A stretch of DNA of 64,000 bases from Eupeodes corollae (Eukaryota; Arthropoda; Insecta; Diptera; Syrphidae): contig NC_079149.1 in NCBI RefSeq assembly GCF_945859685.1, positions 54,082,991 through 54,146,990 of the forward strand, written 5' to 3'. The notes beneath the pieces were generated by a model. It worked only from the letters and a program-made list of their open reading frames with translations. It did no database searches and was not told the DNA's origin. Position 1 is the stretch's first letter. Every line of letters starts with the position of its first letter. The position numbers were made by a program, and so were the translations under genes. Positions 1-11,543 of this stretch are shown here, in pieces.

Positions 1-360
1 GATGCTTGCTCTCTCTAAGCAGATCGCATATAAGCTCTAATAACCGGACACTGTCTAATAGGAAAGCACGCCACGAGACTAGGCATATTCTCAAATGACT
101 TTTGCAGAAGCTGTATGGACGAGGAAGAGGAAGAGGAAGAAACGGTTCTTCATCTTCTCTGCACATGCCCTGCTCTAGCTCGAAAACGCAAGAATTACCT
201 AGGAGAATTCTTCTTTAACGATCTAAACGATCTAAATCATATCAGTATAATCAGCCTCTCACGTTTCGTAAGGGACTCTAGCTGGTTCCATTGAGCTTAG
301 GAGGAAGCCTCAAGATTCATGTGGAATCACAATGGGCCATTAAACTGGGACAAAAAAGGA
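1..360 (+). mobile_element. 3' end of an I-like non-LTR retrotransposon (truncated by window edge)
   Basis: The plus strand encodes the C-terminal Cys motif that follows RNase H in I/LOA-like LINEs: the residues CRSCMDEEE lie near 105-135, followed by a VLHLLCTCPAL block. The 3' UTR contains 'atcacaatgggcc', a form I recall from LINE tails of this group. The same segment recurs at 9830-9960 as part of a longer copy, so this is a repeat and not a host exon. Only the last few hundred bases are visible. The reading frame is open across most of the fragment. Confidence 0.7.
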
Positions 361-2100
361 AATCATAAGAACTAATTACTGTAGTCGAACATTTAAAAAG
401 TATGTGCATACATGCATAACATAATTAAATTGCAAAATTGCTGATAATAGTCAAAACCAAAGAAAATTTATGAGAAAAAGACATTTTTGATTTACTCGCT
501 TTGACCAATATAAATATCTTAACCTAAATCGAAGAATTTATAAAACTATTTTTCAAATTTTCTATTAAGGTTTTTAAATATACACATGGAATAGGTGTTA
601 AGTCTTAGACTGTTATTAGATGGAGCTAAGACCAAAACTTAGTTTTTAAGACTATAACAACGAAATTATGGAAATAGGGATTTGCAATAAAAGGTTTTAT
701 TAAGAATAATCGTTTTTTTTGGGCAGCTATCTTCTTTTGACATTAGTTAATTAAAACCTACGCCGTTCCGCTACAAAAACGCATTGACATTTTTAAAATT
801 CAGTACAAAATGGTGAAAATGTTGCAGTCTAAAGGAATTTTGCATCATAGTGTTGCATCTTTTTGGTTAGGAAAAGTGAAAATAATGGAAAACTAATTTT
901 AAATTGCACACTATCGATTTTAGACACTAAAGATGAAAATCGTGAAGTTATGAAAGTCATTTAACCACAAATGTCATGGGAAACCTTATGAAATGGTGTT
1001 GCAACATGCTTTTCAAAGTTAAGTTATGATTTCTCATACAAAATTATTTTTTTTACATTGAAATTAAATCGCTTATTTGAAACCCATATACATCATATCA
1101 TCGCATCATATATGCATGCATGCACTATGCAAACTTAACATACATATAATTCGACCTTGCTCCATTAAATAATTTTTGTAAATTTATTTATTTACGTTAT
1201 AAAATTAACTTGAACAATATCCTAACTACAACAAAATATTTCAATGAAATCGGAGGTTATTATTGTATAACTATAAATTTATGCTAATGATTCACATTTT
1301 TGTACACACAAATTCTAATAGTTTAAATAAATAAAAAAAATTGGATGAATATAAATATAAAGTAATTATTCTTTAACATTGATGGATTATTTAAGTTAAG
1401 TCTTCCTCTTAAAATTAATTTTATAAAATTCCAAACTTCAAATCGAATGGCGAATTACGTTGCTAAACAATATTCCACATATTGTTGGGTTAAAAAACTT
1501 CGTGATTATATGATGAATTTAAGTAATAAGTTCAAAAAAAAACATTTAATAGATCGTATAAAGCGCCCCATGATCATCATTATCACTTTGGCTTGCAATT
1601 TTATGAACTCAGCGGATATACAAAATGTAGGTTTAAACGAATTAATTTCCAATTTGAAGTTAAATATATGTATTTAGGTATCAAAAACTAACACAATTCA
1701 TCAAAAACACCGAACTCGTAAATTATATACATATATTTAGGTAATAAAATGAATATTTCCTCGAACAATATTTTATGAGTTGTAGCTTGTAGGAAAGAAG
1801 TGTGAAACATTAAATTGGTTCACATAATTATTATTGGAGTCAATAAACTTAGGACTATCTGAAAGTATAAAATGATTTAATTGGATCTTATGTGTGTCGA
1901 CTTTGAGATGATTACTTTAAGTCTTCACTCTTGTGATGTAATTGTAACAGATTCTTATTTTGACCTTAACCAAAATATTGTGGTTAAAATGTGCCAATGG
2001 CATTATTTAAAAAGGGAACAATCTACGTTTTCTTTAATATTATTAATTGGTACTGGAAATCTTTGCGATAATCCATTCTTACTTTCGAGTTTTTACTAAT
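361..2100. other. AT-rich stretch with no recognised gene
   Basis: Runs of A and T dominate. The open frames near 1447-1677 and 1881-2099 are short, have no recognisable motif and show no splice context. No transposon ends were found. Confidence 0.5.
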
Positions 2101-2830
2101 TTAAGGTAGCACTATAGTCCTGGTAGAACTAGGGCCTCACCCAACAAACTTCTTCTTTCTCTACTGCGCTAACCTGTGAGCTAAATTCGAAGAATTTCGG
2201 GGAAGAATTGGCTTCCATGAGCTCTACATGCCCCAGCCTTCTCAGGAGTTAAACTTTTATCCTTCTAACTAAGTCTACGAGTAAGTCGCTGTACAGACCG
2301 CATCGCTCATCGTTCCCTCCTCTTCTATGCTTACGTGACCGTAGATCATACAACGAACTTTTCTCACGAGACGACCAAAGGTGCTTTTATCTGCTTCTGC
2401 CATAGTCAAAGATTCTGCACCGTATTAGACGTACAGCATGTACTTAGCTTTGCACTGTTTTTGAGTTCTTCCGATTGTATATCAGCATATGCCAGTAATT
2501 GGGAAGACTTTTGAAAGATAGTTATATTATTGTTGTTGTGGGAGCCCTAAACTATTCTTTCAGGGATGATGTTAAAGAAATCACATGACAGAGTATCACC
2601 TTGTTTAAAGCCTCTTTTAACATCTTAAGATTTGGTAAAGTTGTTTCCAACCTTTATAAAGTAGTGTGAATTCACCATGGTCGTTCTGTACGAACGGAAG
2701 AATTTGGCAGGTATTCCAAAACAAGACATGACTTTACACAGTTCGTCCCTGGAGACGCTGTCATACGAGTATGCTGCTTGATAATTGACAAAAAGATGGT
2801 TGGTGGCGATTTGGTGTTCTTGGAGTTTTC
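2101..2830 (-). mobile_element. Non-LTR retrotransposon fragment: decayed reverse transcriptase and 3' part
   Basis: On the minus strand the broken frames give reverse-transcriptase blocks: a motif-A-like FVNYQAAYDS-type segment (seen here as FVNYQAAYSYDSVSRDEL), then VGNNF..S.DVKRGFKQGD (motif B region). The C-terminal block before the 3' end resembles that at 12246-12850. Several stops and frameshifts make it a dead copy. The family is the endonuclease/RT LINE type with a FIDFK-AYDS motif; I do not assign a clade. Confidence 0.6.
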
Positions 2831-4138
2831 CAGGATCTGTCGTAATGTGGACTTTCCTGGTTTAAGGCCACACTTATAAACAACTATGCGGATTTCACAT
2901 TAATATATTTAGGTAGTACAATTGTCAAAGAGTTGTAGGTTGTAGGTCCTTTTGATTGCTAATCTTTTTGTTTGTTGGTCCTAAATCAATAACTATAAAT
3001 AACTTCAAAATGATCCAATAAATTCATATTTAACAATTTATACGTAATATAAAAGGTGTCTTAAAGTAGTATTGATATGTTCATGAAAACAATCACTTAA
3101 AGCTTGAAAACTTACAACTTTTTAGGAACAAAGAAAACTCATGTTTATTCAAAAAATATTGATACATGTTATTGTCTTAAAAAGTTTTGCCAAAGTAGGG
3201 TTATGAAAAATTGTTTTGATAAATTTGTCTCCAAAATATTCTTTTTTTTTTTAAATTCAGTACATCGGAAAAAAAAAGAAGAAAAATATTCCAAAATATT
3301 CTTTTTTTTAATTCAGAACATCCTAAAAAAAGAAGAAAAATCATGCTGATAATGTAAAAACGTGCGCATGTGCATGAAGCCTGAGAGAATTTCAATTAAT
3401 TGATTGCACTCAAATGGTTGGAGATCAATTTTTTCAGTCTTTCTAGTGCAAAATGACGCAAAATTTAAATTCCCAATCAGCCGGTGAAATTAATGAATAC
3501 AATCCTTAAGTTGAATTTAATAAACTGTTTATAATAATTGCATTCTTATACAAGTCTTTGACTCATACACTATTTCAATTTAACCAATACATAACATCGA
3601 TTAAGAAAGATCTTTTATTAGAGAAAAGATGGGTTTAAAACATTTTCTTGCGATAGTTATAGTTCTTTTTTGTTGGAATTTCTAAAATCGAAATTCACTG
3701 ATATTGAAAGCAACATACATTTTGGATTCAGGATTTTTAGTAGAATTTTTTTGTTATCAATGGTGTCTAAAAGATTAATATTAAAAGACTTTTTAAGCGC
3801 CTTGAAGTTACAGGAATCTGTTCATGCAATAGACGTTATTCATCCAACTTGAACGTGAAAAAGTCCATCAAAATTAGCCAAAGTTGAACTTTATAATACG
3901 TCGTTAAAATTTCACTAGATTTGGATAAGCTTATCAGAAGTGAAAAGTCTCCATTTAAAAAAAAAACTTTTGTTCATTATGCTTAATGACTTCTGAGAAG
4001 TTTGTTATTTAGAGGCCTAGAGTTATTTGCATACAAATTCACTGTAACAGCTTCCCCTGTAAAATTGCTTGCTTCTCTATAAATTAAGAAGACTTTTTTA
4101 AACTTTGTAGGAATTGTTTCGAGAATTTAACTTCATTA
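2831..4138. other. AT-rich stretch, no gene seen
   Basis: Low-complexity AT sequence with a local tandem duplication near 3226-3350, listed separately. The overlapping short open frames on both strands at 3104-3395 are produced by that duplication. Confidence 0.5.
3226..3350. repeat. Two-copy local tandem duplication
   Basis: The block 'ccaaaatattcttttttt' followed by 'aattcag.acatc' and an A-rich 'aaaaaagaagaaaaat' occurs twice in a row with a period of about 60-65 bases. It is low complexity and probably arose by slippage. Confidence 0.6.
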
Positions 4139-4149
4139 TTTTGGACTAC

Positions 4150-4468
4150 CCGTGGCATGATGGTTTGTGCGTTGGACTGTCATGCAAGGGGTCTTGGGTT
4201 CAATCCCTGCCCGTGCCACCTTAATTTAAAAAAAATAATTTCCGCGGGTACTGCCTCTTGCGAGGAATTGACAAATCCTTCAAGAGTAATTCTTGTCATG
4301 AAAAAGTGCTTTCTCAAACTAGCCGTTCGGATTCGGCATAAAATTGTAGGTCCCCTCCATTCCTGACAACATTACTCGCACACAGGAATGGTTGAGAGTT
4401 GTAAGTCACTAGGCCCTGGTTCACAACGGACTGTTGCGCCACCCCATTTGATTTGATTTTGATTTTGA
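4150..4468 (+). mobile_element. tRNA-derived SINE, full-length copy with target-site duplication
   Basis: A 319-bp element flanked by an exact 11-bp direct repeat, ttttggactac, at 4139-4149 and 4469-4479. The head folds like a tRNA: GTGGCA at the start pairs with TGCCAC about 65 bases later. An A-box-like TGGCATGATGG and a B-box GGTTCAATCCC are visible, as expected of an internal Pol III promoter. A unique body follows, ending in a simple tail of TTTGAT/TTTTGA units. Related copies occur at 17236-17482, 39450-39738, 57631-57838 and 58345-58530. The tRNA-like head, A/B boxes, simple tail and target duplication together define a SINE; the partner LINE is unknown. Confidence 0.88.
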
Positions 4469-4479
4469 TTTTGGACTAC

Positions 4480-6976
4480 AAGCACTTTGAAGCAATTGCA
4501 TTGCAAGTTAAAAATCATCCACTGTGAATGTAACACCATCTCAATTTGGTTTAAGTGAAGAAGGAGCTGCTCCAGAACCCAAGAGGAACCTAGAGTAAAA
4601 GTAAATTAAATTTCTGCACGTTTTTATTATATGATAAATTTGCTTTGCATAATTTTCAATAAGAAAAACCTACGTTTGCATTTAAAATCAACAAAATACA
4701 TATACCTAAATGTTTTTTAATCGATATTATTCAAAATCTTATGCTTAAATATACTGATGTACTGATGATGGGTTAATTCAATGCGTAACATTAAATGATA
4801 CGCTTCATAATAAAATTTGCTGAATTATTTTATTAATTTATTAACAAAAATATTTTTGATTTTGATTAAGCAATAGAGAGATTAATAAAAGTTATGGGAT
4901 TACAAAATATGTTAGACAAATTGCATAATTTATATTGTATCCATGTGTATCTCTTAATCATAACTTAAACTAATTTTTTAAATATTTATAAAATGTCAAA
5001 AAAATTAAATAAACTTTTCTGTTTCACACTGATCATCGTTTATATTAATTAAATATCTGTTTGCATATTTTTAAGTTCATTTAAAGCTAAAATGCTTCTT
5101 GGAACTCGGTAAAACTTCTTTCATCTTTTAAAATTGAATACTGTTTTTTGGTTGAGATATAGACAATGCTAGGGGCAGTTTTTGTATTCGTAAAATAAAT
5201 TATTAATATATAAATAGAACAGTGATTGTAAAGTGAAAAATCATTATAAACAATGACTTCGAAGCTCGAATATACAATTTTTTTGTAAGCTTTAATTTAA
5301 AGAACTTTGAAAATGAATGAAGCAGTAACCTTTATTAATAAATGACGTTGTTTATAAAAACAATTTTTTATTTTAAAGCATTTGGTTATACTCTCACACT
5401 TAAATGAGATTATTCAGCTATAGAAGCAAATATGTGCAACTCAGTCGTATATTTTATTTGTTTTGTATTTACAATATAAACATACAAAGGCAACACCCTT
5501 CTTTTGAATTTCGATTAAATACGAAATACATACTATCAAATTTAAAATTCAAATCTCATTTTTTTCTTTTTGCATATCATATTACCTCTATTCGATTAAA
5601 TTTATTGAAACAAGAAAAGTTACTTTCTTACCTAAATAAAATAAAAAATGTATGTAATAGTTTATAATATAATAGAATATACATAATATGCCTGTTAGCT
5701 ATAGGCCTAAATGATGTTTTGAAATGTTGACTCTTAACTGAGTCGATACAAATTTTTACTTTCAAATTTTAAAAGTGCAACTTCGATTTGGATGCGATAC
5801 TATAGGCCTAAATGGTGTTGCAATGAAAAAATATTTGTTTCATACGTGAAAGAGGTTCTTCAACTTTTTTCATACATAATTTGTGTTCAAAGGAAATTCC
5901 TAACTTTATTCATTTCTATTTCTATGAACCATAAATCAATGTTTTCAATTCAAGGTTGAAACTTAGTCGAATCTATTTATTATATCAAATTCAAACCGAA
6001 GCAATTATCTGCACATTTTTCGTAATAAACGATGGTTTAGAGAGATAGAGCAAAATGCAATAACACATCAGGCAATTCCCTACATTTTCAAGGTTTGTGC
6101 AGAAAGCCCTGAAAGCCATCACAACCGTTTAAATTGTTCCCCATATTCAAAATCAAATTTTTGTTTTGCAGAGTTAATAATTATAAATGTAAAATGTGTA
6201 GGCACTTTTGTTGAAAGTTTGAACTAATTAGGTATAATGCCATTCGAAAATACCATTAACACCTCCGAGCCAATATTTCTAACCTGCAAAAGCAAATTGC
6301 TATACACAACCTATAACAAAAAGATACAATCTAATGTCACGAGCTATTTGAACTACAAGAGAATGTAAACGATATAGAAAAAATCAAAGGTCATATTTCG
6401 CAACGGTCCACGACTAATTTAAAAAAAAAAATTAATTGATGACCGGATACGGAAATTATCATTTTTTCAAATCTCGTGTTTTACTACATCAACAAAAAAA
6501 ATTAAAGCACAAGAATGCAGAATTCATAAAAGGCGTTAAAGTCATCACTTGATCATTAAAATGATTCATTAAAATAGGAACATTCACTTTAATTCAAATT
6601 ATCAATAAATCGACACCAATCATAGCCCTCAAAGTGACCACTATTTTTTTGTTTTTGATTGAACTTCACAGATGAAATTAACGCCTCAAGCATGTAATTA
6701 AATACAACACTCAGAATTGTTAATGATGTCGAGAATCAGAATCCCTTGATAGATTTTTTTTGACGACAAGAACATCGTGCTCTTTTTTTTAATTTGCGTA
6801 GTTTATTTTTAGATCGATTTAATTGATTTTAAGTCGACTTATGGGTACACTGAGGAAATAATTAAAATGTTATATAAATTTGGTCGTTTAAAGCGAAATA
6901 TTTATGTATTTACTAATTACCAATTACGCTGCACTATCAAAACTTATTAACTCCCGATTATGAATTTTATTTTATA
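4480..6976. other. AT-rich stretch, no gene seen
   Basis: No coding motif, transposon end or structured repeat was recognised. The 87-codon open frame at 5404-5667 has a composition that simply reflects AT-rich DNA. Confidence 0.45.
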
Positions 6977-8469
6977 CTAGCTGACCCGGCAGACTTGGTA
7001 CTGCCTCAATCAATAAATAAAAGACCTAAACTTTTGTATACATTTATTTCAAAACAAACAAAACGTATTGAATAAAAAAGCATTTTCTTAATGAAGCATG
7101 AAGTTTTATTATTATTTTTGACACATCATGTTGCTTACTTAAAAAAACAGAGTTTTCCTGAAATACTGGCTATTTATAAGGTTTAAATTTGTATTAACAG
7201 ACACACACTGTTATGATACAGTTTCTCATAAACTATATTTTTTGTTTTGTTTTGTGGTGCGTGAATAAAAAAAAGACGGTTTCCGACGCGCTAACACGAG
7301 ATGTATAATTATCCATGCGCGAAACAGGGAAACTCCAGGTTGATTTCGCAAACTTTCAAAGACTATCCTTGCAACTTATTTACTATCATCGCAAAGGCCA
7401 GGCGTACTGGAAATTGTAAGCGTTTAAAATCGAATGGTAAATTCATTGGAATCATCGGTATTCGCGGGATCAAGACATCTTCTCCTTTGTATTTTCCTTT
7501 TATGATTGTTTCCTAAATGGCGTTATTCATCAGCTTTTTCACAGCCAGTCTTATTCCATTGCATAGTCGAGGTTGATTAATGTTACGCAGCATGATGACA
7601 ACTGATCTTACTTTTAACTACAAATTTTGAGGTGGTAATCCAGGCAATTCCAGTTAATTTAAAAACTCCGTGAGATAGTTGACTACGTTATCCTGGTTCA
7701 TAACGGTGTCGACTGGTTTGAAGAAAACCAACTGTCCTGGAAGAAAATTCTGAATGGACGCATTGAGATCCTCGACATCTTTATTTTTCGCTGTTAATAT
7801 TGCTCGTTCACCCAGCCCATTATGGTTATTGAACTTTGCGCTATATCTGGGAAAACACGCTGAATAAGCTTCTATTTTGAATCTGTGATGTGACAGAAAT
7901 CTGTATGTTATGTGATAAATCCGGTCGAGGTGTCCATTGCAACTTTATTATTTCCAATATCTAATAACTACTTCGCAAATACATTTGCAGTTTCATCATG
8001 TTGTATAAATACTAGCATGTTAGTTTTTAATTAATTTAATTAAAGTGATTGAGGAATAACTGGAAGAGTCTGAAGAAAATCACCTGACAACAGAATCATG
8101 GCCCCACCAAAAATATTTTGGTTGTCACGAAGATCTTTCAATGTTCTGTCAATCGCCTCCAGTGACACTTTAAGTGACTCTTTGACGTTAGGAACACACA
8201 TAAGTTGCTTAGACAACAGTGCGTGATTATAATTTAATATGAACTTTATTGAATAGCAATAAAGTTCAAATTGACTCTAGAAAACGTTTGTATTGGAAAT
8301 AGAAAAGAGCATTTTTAGGGTTAACCCGGAAATTTATTCTATTTTTCTCGCCTTTTAAACCTTCCCTAGACCTCCACGAACATTTCAAGACTAAGTTAGA
8401 TAAAACCGTTCAGCCGTTCTCGAGCTTTAGTGAGACTTACGAACAGCAATTCATTTTTATATATATAGA
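6977..8469 (-). mobile_element. Helitron, 1.49 kb internally deleted copy with both termini
   Basis: Read on the minus strand, the element begins with TC (plus 8468-8469) followed by TATATATATAAAAATG and the 'gaacggctgaacgg' block typical of Helitron 5' ends. It ends with GGGTCAGCTAG, a CTAG (CTRR-type) terminus at plus 6977-6980. The flanking bases are T (8470) and A (6976), which is the expected A^T insertion. Inside are pieces of the Pif1-like helicase: an LEAIDRTLKDLRDNQ block at about 8090-8190, then LSGDFLQTLPV, and near 7320-7480 LPFDFKRLQFPVRLAFAM. Stops and deletions make it non-autonomous. It shares its 3' terminus, but not its body, with the Helitron at 48619-49788. Confidence 0.88.
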
Positions 8470-8619
8470 TAGAAAATAGATAGATAGAATAGTAATCAGA
8501 TATAAATCAAAGGATTAAAAATCAAGATATTACTTACTAGAAATAAATACTAACTAATGTTTAACTGGCTATTGACTTTAAAAATTAGATTTAATAACAC
8601 TAATCCAACGATACCAAGC

Positions 8620-10092
8620 TGTCTGATCACAAAGGACAAGCTACAATAGGCTCTCAACAGCTTTGAAACATTTAAATCTGAAGGACCAGATGGCATAAAC
8701 TTGCCAAAACTACAAAAAGCCTCAGACATAATTGCACCAATCTTTCGGCACGGAGAGAAGTTGTTTTTATATCCAAAGCAGGCAAAGATCTACGATTCCT
8801 TCTCAATACCTTAGAAATATTGATTGAAATACATTTAGGGGCAAGTATTGATAAAAGACTTCCATCTATGTCTCATAGTACCCACTGTAAAGGTAAATCG
8901 GTGGAAACGGCGTTACACACATTCATACGAACCATCGAATACTCTTTACATCATAGAGAGTTCACTATGGTTATTTTCCTTGACATCGAATGCATATTTA
9001 ACTACCTGGACACCTCTGCAATCACATCTGCACCTTATTTCTTTTGACAAGCAGGATAATTAAACTCAAAACTGGCAACCCTTCTGCTAGGAGATTCGTT
9101 AATAGAGGGATACCACAAGGTGGTGTTCTATCGCCTCTCCTTTGGAACTCGTCTGAATGCGGAGGGTTTCAGAATAATTGCCTTTGCGGATGATGTTGCT
9201 TAAGCGATTCCAGGAAAGCATCTTAACACCCTTAAATAACTCTTAGAAAATGCCAAAGAAAAACTTAGCTATGTATGTATAAGCGGATCGCTTCACATGA
9301 CCCTTTCTGCTGCAATGGACACCCTACTCTACCTAACATCTCATGATATATTTAGCATGCTCTGCTTTTCACCTCAAAACTTCATCTCAGTCGGTTAACA
9401 ACAACATTGGCCAATCCGCAATTTTTAAGTACTTAGAATTAATTCTAAAGCACACAGACAACACTATCTCCCAACAACTATATGCAACAGAAACTTCCAG
9501 ATTTCTATACCTTAGGATAGGGCATTCATGAAAGACGAGTCAATTCCATAACTTTCGGTCTTCTCTAATGGAGATGGCACAACAGTTTAATATTCACCTT
9601 TGCTGAGTTCCGGGCCATAGAGACATTCCAGGAAATTGTAGGGTAGATGAACTCGCCAGAAATAATACAGTGCAACCCATTCTACCAGGTTAATGCTAGC
9701 ATACCTAACTATTGCTAATCCAAGACGCTATGAACAAGGCAAACATCAGGTGAAATAACATCACCATCTTGTCAGGTCACAAAAAACATCTGGCCTACAC
9801 TAGATTAAAAGCGATCAAGGTCTGTGCTATCTCTAAGCAGATCGCTTACAAGCTCTATAATCGGTGTCTAATAGGAAAGCCCACCACGTGGTTAGACGCT
9901 TTCTCAAATCACTTTTGCAGAAGCTGTATGGATGAGGAAGAGTAGGAAACAGTTCTTCCCCTCAGCTTAGAAATCATATGAACATAATCAGTCCCTCACG
10001 TTTCGTAGAAGGGATTCAAACTTGTTTCATTGAGCTTACAACAAAGTCCTGATCCATAACGGACAGCAACTTTAACCTGACCTAACCTAACC
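8620..10092 (+). mobile_element. I-like non-LTR retrotransposon, decayed copy with RT and RNase H
   Basis: Broken plus-strand frames show, in order, SEGPDGI..PKLQKAS (RT entry, about 8670), FLDIECIFN (motif A, about 8975), GIPQGGVLSPLLW (motif B, about 9108), FADDVA (motif C, about 9185), VPGHRDIPGNCRVDELAR (RNase H, about 9610-9660) and CRSCMDEEE near 9925. Stops are frequent, so the copy is dead. The order RT, RNase H, Cys motif is that of I-superfamily LINEs. The 3' end carries a short 'cctaacctaacc' tail at 10081-10092. Its end matches the fragment at 1-360. Confidence 0.82.
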
Positions 10093-11543
10093 ATACAAGA
10101 GCCTTAACTATACGTACGTATTTTATTTTGATTTTACCAAATATTTTGTTTGAGTGTAGATTTATAAATTGCTTAATTGATGGGAAATCTTAATCGATGT
10201 CAAATCTTTGTCACTTTTATTAGTGAGACTGAATGAACATATGCTATCAGCTTACCTACCTACTATACGCCAATCATTAACTTTTGTTAACAACCAAATT
10301 AAAAATTCATTGAATAGGAAAAATCGAAAGTAATCACTCCAAATACACAATCACAATAAAAACTTAAAACAAAAGATACAATCGAATGGGTCGATGTTAC
10401 GAGCTAAATAACAACAAAAAGGTATAGGCATTTTTATTGAACTTTAAATTGTTGAGATTCTACCTTGACTGTCTTGTGATTAAATCTTTAATCCCAATTG
10501 ACTATGGCATCACGCATTCAGTCATATAAAAGATACACATACATACGTACATAGTTTCATCTGCTATTATATCTATCTAGTTGTACAAGACATAATTAAT
10601 AATTGATGATTTTGTATTCCGATCTAATTTGACCATGATCTCAAATAAATTACATCATGGAATTAGTTTTGGATTATAATAATATAATAAAATCAAAAAG
10701 AAAAAATAAATTCCTAAGATTAATTTTCTTATGTGACTGCCTTTAAAATTGATTTGTTAATCTATCATTTCAAATTAAATTGATACCTTACGAATGAAAA
10801 CTAAATAAATCCTATTATGATTGATTGATTTAGTTCGTCTTCCGCTTTATGGGTTTGAAAAGAAAATTTATTTATTAGGTCAAACCAGAAATGAACATTT
10901 GTGCAAAAAATAACTTAAATACCAAATGTATTCTTTAGTATGTTTTTGATATTATTATTTATATATTAATAATAACACATTTGCTGAAATATAATTAACA
11001 AATTCCTTAAAACAAACTTAATTAGGTATTGTTATCATACAAAGCATCATAATCTTAACTCTAGTTTATAAATCTCATACAATTTATTAATATATGACCT
11101 CTGGGCGACAGAACATCATCATCATTGACTCTATTTTTAACATTTATATTTTTTAGGTAGAATTCAAATCGTTTTTGCAAAGATAAATAAATAAATTAGG
11201 TTGATCAACAACTCCCAAACATTCCTGTGTAATAAAAGTAATGTCAGGGATGTAGGGGGCTTAAAATTGATCACAAGACCTCTGACATGTCTCATTTTAT
11301 TGCTTGTCCTTCCCCCATCTTGAATAAAAACTAAATTTGGACCTTTCTAAGTTAACAATTAATTATCGTAGATCCATACATCAATATTATATCATTTTAT
11401 AAATAATGACATTTCTTAATACAGGTGGTTCTTAGATTTAAAAACCCACTCAAAAATATGACTTTATAGTACGCTCAATTATTTTGTGACAATTTTTCTT
11501 TAAATGTATCTACTTGACGATTAAAAGTTTCAGAATCTTTTTA
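10093..11543. other. AT-rich stretch, no gene seen
   Basis: No coding exon, splice-flanked frame or transposon end was recognised. Confidence 0.45.

Noticed and set aside
4157..4366. Open frame and possible tRNA gene at the SINE head
   Set aside because: A and B boxes and acceptor pairing are present, but the sequence continues into a SINE body with a target duplication; other copies show the same structure, so it is not a tRNA gene.
5404..5667. 87-codon plus-strand open frame
   Set aside because: AT-rich composition, no motif, no splice or promoter context.
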